From: Apiospora phragmitis
Taxonomy: Eukaryota > Ascomycota > Sordariomycetes > Amphisphaeriales > Apiosporaceae
Length of the DNA stretch: 64,000 nucleotides
NCBI GenBank assembly: GCA_038363925.1
Contig: JAQQWL010000004.1
Span: forward strand, 3,038,001-3,102,000
Direction of reading: 5' to 3'
Position numbers and translations under genes: made by a program. The notes below the pieces were generated by a model that was not told the DNA's origin, ran no database searches, and saw only the letters and a program-made list of their open reading frames with translations. Shown one piece after another: positions 11,801 to 23,300 of this stretch. Within the stretch, counting starts at the first letter, position 1, and every line of letters begins with the position of its first letter.

Positions 11801-13900
11801 TATTAAATTAGAATAACTTCGCCGTTATTATTAATACGGCTATTAGTAATATTAACTACTTAAAATAGTTATTTATTCGTGTTTTAGAATACCCGATTTC
11901 GGAGTTTTTCGTCCTCCTGAGGGCGTGGATCGTATATTTCGTAAATATCGATCGTAGTAGCGGATCGTTATTCTCGCGTTATTTATAGTTGTCGGAGGGC
12001 TCGGGATTTTTTTTATACGTGGTCGAAATATCGGTCCTCGTTATATATCGTTTAATATTATCCCTTTAAGTGGTATTTCTTTAGCTATCGGGGGTCTTCT
12101 TATATTAATAAGTACGCTCGCCGTGGGTCGAAAATAATAGTTTTAACTTTCCCGATCATGTAATTTAAATATAAGCGTGTAATAGGTTTTTTTCCGATTT
12201 TTCGGGGAAACTAATTATTCTTTAGTTTCTTCGTAAAGTATTTAATATAAACGTTATATATATAAAATATTTATAATAACGTAAAGTAAGCCTTGTAAAT
12301 AAAGGATATTCGAGGGTTGTCTTTTATAAAATAGTTTCCGTATATTTTTTATTTAAAACTATAGGTAATAAGGGTTTATCGTAGCTTCTAAAACTCGGGG
12401 GATAGGACGCCGGGGATAGCGAGCTATCCGTTTACTTTTAAATTTCGTGGTTTCGCAATTTCGGGTATTAGTTCACTTAAAAGTATACCGATTAATCGTT
12501 TATATCCTTTTAAATTAATACCTTCGTTTTCCGATTTATAAGGTACGAGGGTAATATTTTTTATAGGTTCTCGTTTAATTATAGCGAGGGTTCGTGTTTT
12601 ACGGCCTCCCTTTTTCGGGGCTTTAAAGAATTATCCGGTTCTTTCCTTATTTACCAAGTAAATAGAGTACCTATTATTATAGTAGGCTATTTAAGATAAG
12701 CTACCGTGTAATATGTTTAGCGTATTATTAGCGTTACTTCTTTTAATAGTTACTAGGGTCTCCTCTATTCTGGTAGCGTTGATTTATCGTTTATCCGGGA
12801 TACGGTTAAACGTTTTTTTAGGGCTTTTATAGTTCCGTGCGAAGTGCCCGTTCTTTTCGTAGTTATAGTAAGTAACGTCCTTTTTTTTACGCTCGCCTTT
12901 ATTATTTCGTTAAGTAGCGTCGAGGTTTATAAGTTTATTATATTAATCGTAAATAGTAAATCGTAGCTTATTATTAATTAATTATTATAGTTATTTAACG
13001 TTAGCTCGGTTAGCCTAGCTTCGGTTATTTTACCGGGGTTATCCTCTTTATTTTTCTTTACGTCGTTCGTAAAGCCGGGTATCGATCTTAATAATTAATT
13101 CTATATATTAGAGGAAGTTAGCGGGGGTATTAAGTCGGTTTAGTTCGTTTTTAACCTCTTCCTTAAAGCCTCGGTAATATATTATAATCTTAGTATTTTC
13201 GGTACTGTTAAGACGTGCTATAATGCGTCGGAACTTTGCCGAGTAGCTAGTTGCAGACCCTTTTTATCGTAAGGTCTCAAGTTCTCGTTTTACCTGCCGT
13301 TTTTTATCGGGATTTTAAAAGAGTGACTTAAGGGCTTTTTTAAATCCTTCGTAACTATTAAAGATCTTTTAGGTTTTATTTCGATATAGTTCGATTTATT
13401 AATCGTATTTTATAAGTTCGTCGAGGTAGGGTTTAAACTAAGCGAATACTTTACTTTTTAAAAAGGAAGCGGCGTGTACTACGCGCTAGGTTAAATCGGT
13501 AAACGTTCTTTCGTAAAACCGTTAATAAGCCTTAACCTGGATTAAGAATTTTTAAAGATTTCCGCTAGTCTTATTAAAAGTATTAAGGGTACTAATCTTT
13601 ATTCCTCTTTTAAATACGATAGGGGTTTAAATAATATTAATAGCTGTTTAGAGAATTCGGATCTATTCTCGTAGGTTATTAAAATCGGTCTTATTTTTAT
13701 TAAAAAATTTAGGTCGCTAATAGTTCCGGAGGTTACGATTCTTATTCTCGAGTTAGACGTAATAAGTCTTATAGTTAATATTTTTTTACTCTAAGGCCTT
13801 AAGTTGCTCTTTAAGTGCTTACTGTTTATTATTACTATTATCGCTATCGATATTTATAAAAGGGGGTAATTACGTAGCGTTAGGTCTAGCGGCTAATCTT
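8870..13900 (-). pseudogene. gag-pol relic of inner Gypsy element
   Basis: Minus-strand motifs appear in the expected order. A CCHC knuckle relic (YYNYEKNGHFARNY, Cys to Tyr) lies near 12835-12875. A reverse transcriptase motif YLNDILIYF (from YLDDIL) lies near 10445-10475. An integrase region near 8960-9400 includes TWKRINRQFDCKN, a zinc-finger-like CDLCNKAK and downstream KYDNILIITNKLTKYTYF, with few stops. Integrase lies 3' of reverse transcriptase, as in Ty3/Gypsy elements. Nothing here can encode a working protein. Confidence 0.85.
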
Positions 13901-14001
13901 TTCCCGTAACGAGTATTACTATTAACAGGGGTAAATATATTTCTTAAGAAATATTATTTAAGGGTTTAAGTAATAACTCGTAAAAATAAAAGCGATTAAA
14001 A

Positions 14002-14627
14002 TATAACGAACGGCTATCGGGGTTTAATAAAAACCTCGTAAACGTGCTATTAATTTATATTAACTTAAACGAGAAAGTATTTAAGCGTATAAAAGACTCG
14101 GTCTTTTAATATAATAAGTAATATTTTAATTAATTATAAAACTTAATTAAAAAGTATAATAAGTTCGTTAAAATAATATGCCTTATTAATATATTAAATT
14201 AATACTTAAATTAATCGCTAAAGTAAAAAGTATCTATTTAAAATATATAAGAAATGCTCGTAATTATATATCTAATCTCTCCTCTACCGATCCTCTGGCT
14301 TAATAGCTCACTAGTACTCCTTATAATGATCCCCTAAGCCGTTAGTTCATTAAATTAGTGGCTCATTTTAACTAAGCCGGTGATCCAGTAAGCCGGTCAC
14401 GTGATCCTTCGTTCGTAAAGTTCTTCCCTAGGCTCGTAAGTGTTCGTTCTACTCGTTCGGGGCTAGGTATCTCAGGAGGTGCCTTCTATCTAGTTCGTAG
14501 TACCGGTTTTTGTTTCCTATTTACGGTCTTGCTTAGTTAGTCGCATAAGTAAGCGCCTTCTTACGGAATATCGTGGTGCCTTCTCATAAAGTGGGTCCGG
14601 GCCGCATGATTAGGCTAGGTCGTAATA
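14002..14627 (-). repeat. 5' LTR of inner Gypsy element
   Basis: This is the partner of 6861-7486 and has the same length. Its outer 350 bases (14278-14627) retain many C and G bases, while its inner end is strongly AT-converted, the mirror image of the other LTR. Confidence 0.93.
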
Positions 14628-17600
14628 CGTAATTGCCCCGTAGCGATTTAATAAAGAGAGCGTATAAAAGAAGTTTATATTTACCGGCTACGCTAGTTCG
14701 AAATTTATAACATTAATAATAGCTCGGTAGGAATAAGGCGTTTATTATTACCAGTAACGTTTCTTATTAACGATAAAAAAGGGTATATAATAGTTTTTTA
14801 AAAAAAGGCCGCTTACGGTTTAATTTAATAACGAGTAATTAAAATAAAAAAATACGCTCGTAAAGCCGGCGCGGCGCTACCGCCTTTTTATTAATATAAA
14901 ATATTATTATAGTTTTATAATTATAAATTTACGAGTAATATATTAAAAAATTATAATATTAAAAATAATAATAATATTTATTTTAATTAATTAAAAAAAG
15001 TATAATATATTAATATTATAAAAGGTATAAATAAACTTTTATATATAAGTTACGTATTATTTAAAAATAGCTAGGTATTAAATAATTTATAATAAAAACC
15101 GAGCGGCTATTTATATATATAAACGACTTGATATTATTAAATTAAAAACTAAAGTAAGCCTTAATTAGGTTACCGTTACGGTACCGATAGAAAATCGAGA
15201 CCGTTTAATAATATAATTTATATACTCGCCGATTTAAAAAACTTGCTAGTAATAAAGCTTTTTACGCGATCTCGATACGGCTTTGTATTTTAAGCGATAC
15301 TTATTCGTTAAAAACTTTAATATATATTATCCGCTTTAAAACGTATACGGTAAGAAATTATATAAAATAAATAACCTTTTTATTTTTATGAACTAATAGA
15401 ATTTAGAACTAATTATATTATATAAAAAAATTACGAAACGATATTACGAATAAAAAGAGTTTATAATAAACTTAATTTAAGTAATATAAAGAATAATAAT
15501 CTTATATAAAAAAGACCTTAATTTAAAAAGTTCTAACTATAAGGTATAAGTTATTCGTATCGAATTAAAAGTTAACTCGTTACGAAATAATAAAGCGAAA
15601 GTAAAAGGATAGAATTGGACGATATTAAATAAGGAATTAGCACGGGCGGAAGCCGGAGCACGTTTAACCGATATTATCGAGTTAATAAGCCCAGAAGAAC
15701 TAGATCAAGTTATCGATAACCTTATAAGCGATCTATAAAAGATTATTAATATAATAACGCTAAAAAAAACCCCTTATATTAATAAAAGTACGCCCTAATA
15801 ATTACTAAAAGTCTAAAAAGCGTAAACTATAACGAAATAATAATACCGAGCCTATCTTACGGTGCCTTCGTAATATACTTAAAATTAATACACCGAATCG
15901 AAAATAAACTTAAAAAGAATCGTTTAAAAGGCGAAAACGAAAAGCTAGCGCTACATAGTCGCCGCTACTTCTTACGATTTTAAAACACTTTAATCGTTTA
16001 AATAATAAGCCCGATTACGGAGCTAGACATTATTATAAACAGCCGGTATCTTAGAATTAAAACGTTATAAAAGAGCTATTATCGAAACGCGAAGCTACAA
16101 TAAAAAAGCTACGCTCCTTTCGGAGAGGTTCTTCCTTAACCTAAAGGCCGACCTTACGAACCTAAATAACGTAACGAGTTATGCCTCTAGCCTTTCCTCG
16201 ATCGAAATAAAAGTAACGGCTAAATAAATAAAAGATATTATTAAATAAACGGGACCTTAAAAAGTTCTAAAGGAGGACCTTTTATTTACCGGCTTCCTTA
16301 AAGCGTACGGGGAACCCTTTTTTCGGACGTTAGTTAGTTTAGCGACCGCGAGCTTCTAGCTTACTTATTTCCTTAAACGTTTCCGTACGGTAAAAATTAT
16401 CGTAATCCTTAAACTAAATAAAACGGTATTTAAAAAATAAATACCCGGTAAATAAAAACTTATTTTATTACTTAGCACGATTAAAAAAGTAATAAAAACG
16501 GCTATAAACCGGCGAATTATTAATATAACCGAAAAGTGCTCGCTTTTATTTAAAAACTAAATAAAAAACTAAACGTAGCGATCTACCGAGCTTATTATTT
16601 AATTAATTACCGATATTATTCGTATAATATAAAAATAAAAAAGTATCGCCTCTTTTTTCTAACTTAATATTAAAAGCGTTTTTAATATAATAAATTACTA
16701 GAAACTAATCGCTATACTTTATAAAAAAGGATTACCGGATTAAATCTATTAATAAGTCGAAAACTTTATTATAAATAAATTAATCCGCCTTTATTTTAAT
16801 AATAAATTATTAAAAAAAATCTAACTCCGTATTAATATTCCGTAAAACTCCCCGTTATTACTAATTTTCTTTATTTTTTATATCGCTACTCTATACGAGA
16901 AATTAAAAGCGTACGAACAGCTTATTATCGTCGGCTTCGTAAACAATATAAACCTTATTATCATAAAGCTAAACCACGCTACGAATTACTATAACTTAAA
17001 AAGAATTTAGAAAACTTATAACCGTTAGGCATGTATAAAAGGAATAGAATTCGAACTTAAAAAAAACGAGCTTATCTATTTTACTCGAGCGCGAAAAGCT
17101 TATACGTTATAAATATAACTCGGGGACACTATTATTTCGTTAATAAGCTTTATAAAATTCCTCGGCGTATAACTCTATTAAAAATTATAATAAAAAAATT
17201 ATATCTTTAAAATTAAAACGAAAATAATAACCTAAATATTAACTCTTATTAAGCTTATAGTATTAACGTAAATATATTCGGTATAAAAAACGAAAAAACT
17301 CTATACGAAAATAATACGTAACGTACTTATATACGGAGCGTCGGCTTGGTATAAAATAACCGATATAAAAAAAAAGCTAGTCCGTAGCCTTATAATAATC
17401 CAGAACTCCTGTCTCCGGACCGTAACAAAGGTATATAAAGCGACCTCCTAATACTACTTAAAAATTAAAGCGGCGGTTCCTTTTTTCAACCTTTATTTAA
17501 ATATGAGGGCAGCTAGTTTCGAAATATATACGGAGGTTACCGGGAAGTTATAGCTCCTACGTAAAGCTTATATAAAAACGGTAGAAATTATTAATAAAAA

Positions 17601-18351
17601 ACGTAACGTAAAAAAAAAAAAAAAAAAAAAAACTTTAAAAAATTATTAACGAAACCCTTAAAACTTTATAACTAAATAATACTTAATTAATATTAATTAA
17701 ATATTAATTAAGCGGTTAAACGATTGAATAAACGTTTAAAAAGAAATAAGAATAAAGATAATTCTATGCCATTACTCTTACACGAGGCCGCCGCGAATTA
17801 GCTATAAAATCGCCGCTAAATTAAGGAACGTACCGTCGTTATAACGATATATTTAAGCACGAAACGTCGGTCCTAATATAAATATATATTAAAAAAAATA
17901 GGACTTAGGTCGTTCTTATTTATTTACCGGGTTTTAAACATCCCGACGCCGCTATATAACTACGGTAAAAGGCGGGAAATAACTAAACACCTAATTTTAT
18001 ATTATAAAAACCTCGAAGAAAGGTAAAAGTAGTTAGCTAAATAATTAGTACTTAGTTTATTACGAACTCGCCGCGATCTAGCGGCGCTTATTATAAAGAA
18101 AGATATAATAAAAATTAGGGGACCACTTAAACCTAAATAATTTCTTTAAGCTTTAAAATAAGGGTTATTAAATTAATAAATAAAAACCAGCACGGTAACG
18201 TCGAGCACGTAAAGTAAATTTTTCGATATCGGCAGTATATATTTTTAATCCAGCTTCGGCACGGTTTATTACACAAAGGACTAAATAGATATACCGAAGG
18301 CCTTCGGCCTACGGCGTACTATTAATAATAATAATAATAATATAGCTAGCG

Positions 18352-18451
18352 GTACGGTCCGTAGTTATAATATCGTAACCTATTCGGGGTATAATAATTC
18401 CGTACCGGTAAATAGGGTCTTTTAATTATATAATTAAGTCGGGTTATAATA
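18352..18451 (-). repeat. 3' LTR of outer Gypsy element, second part
   Basis: This 100-bp piece completes the LTR begun at 5022-5585. It matches 27776-27875 and resumes directly after the 13-bp duplication of the LINE. Confidence 0.88.
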
Positions 18452-18582
18452 TTATCTTCTTTTTCTTAACTATTTTATTTTTAAAGTATTAATTTTATAA
18501 ATACCTTAACCGTTTATTATTATAATTTATAATAAATTGTTCCTTTTTTATTACTTTTATTATAATATATACTTATTATAAA

Positions 18583-19080
18583 TAATCGCGTCGAAAAATC
18601 TCGAATTAAGTTTAATTATTTTTTTACCGTTCGTTATATAGATTTTATCGAAGCTTTTTTTAAATTTAGTTTTAAAATCATACTTTACGGTCGCTACTTT
18701 ATAAAAAGGTAATCTTATATAATAATAAAAGACGTTAATAAGTATAAGGAGTACACTCGTACTAACTATACGTATAATAGTACCGAGGTTTTACTATCCT
18801 CTTTACGACGTATATAGAACGAGCACGACCGCTTATCTCGAGAAGAGTCCGCCGTAGAGGCTTATTTTCTAAAGCTTTAGCGCTAAACTAACGAGGCCGT
18901 TACTCGCTTTATTCGTTTCCGTAAATAAAAAGAGATAACTCGTACTTAAAAGGTTAAGCTAGTATAGCGTAGTTTACGCTCCCTAGACGAACTAAAAAAA
19001 TAAGAGCGTCGAGAGTCTAAAGCCGTTATAATCGTTTAGGCTTACGGGGGTTTTAGTGTTATTAATTAGAACGCGACCGA
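18583..19080 (+). pseudogene. Antisense ORF relic in outer Gypsy element
   Basis: This counterpart of 7624-8170 lies opposite to gag-pol and next to the 3' LTR. It reads a Tyr-rich NKYKEYTRTNYTYNSTE segment, then LSSLRRI, then a charged helix ending RSLRSLDELKK with few stops. The position and the shared RSLDEL core show that both Gypsy families carried this antisense frame. It is interrupted at its end by the SINE-like insertion. Confidence 0.5.
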
Positions 19081-19127
19081 TTTCTTTTTTAAGCCGGTCC
19101 CCGAGGTTATTATTTAAACGTCCGCAG

Positions 19128-19623
19128 TATTACGATCGGCGGGTTAGTCCCCCGCGGGGTTGCACTTAAGGCGTAAAATTAGACAGAAATAACCCGAAGA
19201 GTCATTTCCGAAGCTTTTGCTTTATAGCGCAGTGGTTAATCTATACGCACTGTAATATAATAACTCTTCGCCCCTGCTAAATAAGAGACGTGGGTTCGAT
19301 TCCCACACTTGCTAAATAAGAGCTCTCTTTAGCTACCTAGGCAAGATCGCTAGTAAGCAAGCAAGGCCTTGTACGGATTAGTTACCCGTATAAAAGCCTT
19401 AGAGTTTCTCTATACCGAGCTTAAATAAATTATGCAGTATTAGGGGTTTATCGCCCTAAGCATAAGGGCATACCTTTAGAAAAAGGGCATAGTATTACGA
19501 TCGGCGGGTTGGTCCCCCCGCGGGGTAGCACTTAAGGCGTAGAATTAGACAGAAATAACCCGAAGAGTCATTTCCGAAGCTTTTGCTTTATAGCGCAGTA
19601 GTTAGTCCATACGCACTATAACA
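19128..19623 (+). repeat. Composite tRNA-derived SINE-like element
   Basis: Two related units, 19128-19261 and 19491-19623, flank 230 bp. In the first unit a Pol III A-box-like TAGCGCAGTGGTTA (19225-19238) is followed about 54 bp later by a B box GGGTTCGATTCCC (19292-19304), so a tRNA-like promoter is complete. The second unit ends before a B box. A short CGCAG is present at both outer flanks (19123-19127, 19624-19628) and may be the target duplication. Gypsy sequence resumes afterwards. Confidence 0.7.
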
Positions 19624-20329
19624 CGCAGCTCCCTAGCAGCATTCGTTAAGTATTTCCTAAGTTCTTAAATATTATCTTTTAATAGGTAGCCTTTCTATTA
19701 AACGAAGTATTAGAAGCTTCGTCTTTTCTTTCTTTTATCGATAATCTTATCGATTTTATACTCGTACTAATCTATTTCGACTTCTAGTTATATATCGGTT
19801 AGGGTTTCTTCGGCCGCTAGCTTAAATAATAAAATATAAAATATAAGGTATATCTATATTATTTTAAGTAATAATAATTAATAATTAGTTTTTAAAATAA
19901 CCTTTACGATTTTAAATAATTTAATCTTTTTAAAGTCTAATTTATTATTTAATCGCTTAGTTTTAATATTTCGTTATAAAAAATAAACCTTTTTTCCTTC
20001 TTTATAAATTAATCCCTTTAATTTTATTTAGTTAGCGTATCCCTTTATTCGTTATTAAAAGAAGATAAGGTTTTATTATAATATAATTTAGAGTTCTTTT
20101 AGTTTTTCGATTTATATAATCGCGATTAGTACTAGTTCTCTTTTTAGAGGTTTTTTAATAATTTCCGGGTCGTACCCGTAGTTCGCTCGGAATAATAAGA
20201 TACGCGTAGCTTTGTTATCTACGCTATTATAAATAAATTAGGCTATAAATAATAGTTATACTTAATTATTTTATTTATAATTAATATTACAGCGTAAATA
20301 TTATTTTAAAGTTTAGTTTATCCGCTTAA

Positions 20330-23300
20330 TTTATTTATTCGTTTAAAAGTAGTAAGCCGTAAATAGTTTATACTTAATACTAAATTATACTATAAACGAT
20401 TTCTAGAATTTAGCGGTAAATAGTTTATCTCTATCGGAAATAATCGTTTTAGGTAGCCCGTATTAATTAATAATTATTCGAAAAAATATATACGCTAGGT
20501 CGTTAATATCGCTAAATTCTTTATATAGTAAGAAATAGGTATACTTTATGAATTTATTCGTAATTATTAAGATATTATCGTAATCGACCTTAATTAAGGG
20601 TTTTTTTAATAGGGGCAGCTTAATAACGAAGTTAAGTGTAATAGTTTTCCATACTTTATCTAATAATAGGATTAGCTATAGCTCTCTGTATAGCCGGTGT
20701 CGGGTAGCTTTAACTTTGCTATAGAGGTTGTATTTACCGATCACCTTAGCCACGATTAGCTTAAGGTTTTTATAATCGAACTGCCTGGTAATCCGCTTCC
20801 AGGTTTTAAATACTCCTTAGTATCCGTATATAAAGTATTTATGAAATTCCTTAATAAAGTCTTCGTAATACCGTTTAAAAATATAGATCTTATTTCGGTA
20901 AAAGGTAAGACCGTCGTAGTTTTCGAGGTGATTCTTAAAATAATTCACGGGGTCGGGGGTTTAATTAAATTACTAAAACTTAATAACCTAATCGTTATTA
21001 TATTAAACATAGTTTATAACGTTTAATTATTTTAACGGTATAAGGTTACCGTCTTAATTATAAATAAGGATAATTCGCGTTTCGAGCGGGACTTTTTCCT
21101 AATAATCCGGTCGTCGGCTTAATATATCGGCGCAACCGTTCTCGTTACCTTTTTAATAGATAATAGTAAGGTTAAATCTTATTAAAAACTTAAATTATTA
21201 TATTTATTATTTATTTAATTCTTTAATAATAATAAACGTTATAAAGTTCTTATAATCGATATAATCCTTAATTAGTTTTACTATTTTATTAAAATAATAT
21301 CTCTATTTTTTGCAAGCTTTAATAATAATTATTAACTCTTTATTATAAATTTAATAATTAAGCTCTAGTCCGTTAAATTTTTTCGAAAAAAATACGACCG
21401 GGTATATCTTCCCATTATTATCTTATTAATTAAATTATCCTCCGATCGCATAGTCCGATACGTCGGTTTCAACCTTAAAAGGTTTAAACGGGTTTATTAT
21501 ACAAAATATTAATTCATTAAAAATTCGCTCCTTAATATCGTAAAAAACCTCGTCTTCCTTCTCCGTCTATTAGAATAGTTTATCCTTCTTCGTCAAATTT
21601 ATTAGAAATATCGCTATTTTATTAAATCCGGGGACGAAAATCTAGTAATAATTAACTAATCTTAAAAAGGATCTAACTTCCGTAACGCTTATAGGCGTAG
21701 GCCACTCTCTAACTACTAAGATTTTCGAAGGTTCTATTTAGATTTCGCCCGGAAATATCACGTATCCTACGAAAATAACGGATCGTTAGTAGAATTCGCT
21801 CTTCTTTAAATTAACTAATAGGTTAGCGTCCTATAGCTTTTAAAGTACTAATTTTATATATTTTCAATACTACTCGTCGTTCTCGGAATAAATAAGGATA
21901 TTATCGAGGTATATCATAATAAACTTATTAAGGTACTTTTATAAAATATAATTAATTATAAATTAAAAACTAGTTAATATATTAATTAAGCTAAACGGTA
22001 TAGCTTAATACTCGAAATAGCCGTATTTAGTTTCGGAACGCGGTTTTTTATTCCTTTTCTTTCTTAATTTAAATTAAGTTATACGCGTTAAAAAGGTCGA
22101 ATATTATAAAGATTTTAGCGTATAATAATCTATCTTATAAATCGCCGATTGAAGAAAAAAGGTACTAGTTTTTAATAATAATTTCGTTAAACTTCTAATA
22201 ATTGATACATATATACCACTTAGGTTTCCTGTCCTTACTCTTTTTTTGGAACGAAAAGGATAAAAAAGTTTACTAGCGATATAAATAGTTATATAACTCC
22301 TTTCTCGAGATTTTCCGTAATATACTCCTTTAAGGCTTGTTCGTACTCCTGGTTAAGTTTATATATAAATATAAATAAAGGTTCCTTCTTATCTTTAAAA
22401 AGTATTTTATAATCCTATTATATATAAAGTGGTAAGCATATCTCTAGTTTCTTATTAAAAAGAGCTTCGAATTACCGATACTCTTTTAATATAGTTATCG
22501 TAACGCTCGGCTTAAACTCTTTAATAATAACGTATACCCTAAAGACTTTAAGTTTATTAAAGGGTCGCTTTTTAAACCGCTACCTATTAATTAAACCTTT
22601 TCTTAATATATTTTATTAAAGTTAGCTTATTCTTTAATTAATTTTAAAATTATTTACCCGTAATTAAGGTAACGTATCTTATAAGCGAATGTCCTATATA
22701 AGCGAATGTCCTATTCTTTTACACCTTTTTTAATAAAATATAAATTAATTTCATTATAACGTATTTAAAATATTAAAATTAATCGGAATTCTTATCTCTA
22801 AATACTTCTATATTATTCTAATAAGTGCGCGTATTATACCCGGGTTTTCCGTAGATTTTATAACGCTGTAAGCGTGTTCCAAACGTTTTCGTATAATTAC
22901 TTCTTTGACGCGATTTATTTTATAATTATTTATTCATATCCTTTTAAAACTATAAGTCTTTTTTAGTTTATATATAAAATAATTCTTTATTTTATAGCTG
23001 TTTTTTTTTGTACGGCGGCGCTGACTAAATATTTTATTTACTTTTTAAAATGTTACGTTTTTATCTTTTAAAAGAGTAACTCGGTGTATAATATACGTTA
23101 TAGCCTTTACGATCTAGTTAAAGCTAATTAAAATAGATATCGGAAAATTATTTTAATACCGTATAATACGGTTTTGAACGTATTTGGTTTAGGATTAGGC
23201 TTTAATCAGGTTGTTTAAGGTTTTTAATTTTTAAGGAATAAGTAGGCCGGAAAACGTCCCCGGAGGTGTTAAAATATATAGTTTTATATCTAATTATAAA

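Larger units (their letters stand above)
6861..14627 (-). mobile_element. Gypsy-type LTR retrotransposon, innermost level, structurally complete
   Basis: The two LTRs are 6861-7486 and 14002-14627, each exactly 626 bp, starting TGTAACGAACGG (TATAACGAACGG in the right copy). Perfect 5-bp duplications CGTAA flank the element at 6856-6860 and 14628-14632. Total length is 7767 bp. Plus-strand TTATCTCCTCTTTCTT at 7487-7502 is a purine-rich tract on the minus strand beside the 3' LTR, so the 5' LTR is the right-hand one. The element inserted into the zinc-knuckle region of the LINE. It is silenced by many stops. Confidence 0.94.
5586..18338 (+). mobile_element. Tad1-like LINE (non-LTR retrotransposon), third level, split by Gypsy element
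   Basis: The element is 5586-6860 plus 14633-18338, about 5.0 kb, and ends in a (TAA)n tail at about 18321-18338. A 13-bp duplication flanks it: AATATAATTAACG at 5573-5585 and AATATAGCTAGCG at 18339-18351. The three mismatches are all C/T or G/A transitions, as RIP would give. Order on the plus strand is an ORF1-like region with a degenerate CCHC-type knuckle block near 6685-6860 (Cys read as Tyr), then ORF2 with reverse transcriptase. GFVNNINL at about 16933-16956 corresponds to the FxDD active-site motif with Asp changed to Asn. All frames are broken. Confidence 0.85.

Noticed and set aside
19215..19315. Possible functional tRNA gene (A and B boxes present)
   Set aside because: The tRNA-like part is about 15-20 bases too long, arms do not pair cleanly by eye, and it is embedded in a repeated SINE-like unit.
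20841..21026. 61-codon plus-strand frame
   Set aside because: Antisense to the degraded integrase/RNase H region of the outer Gypsy element; no motif.
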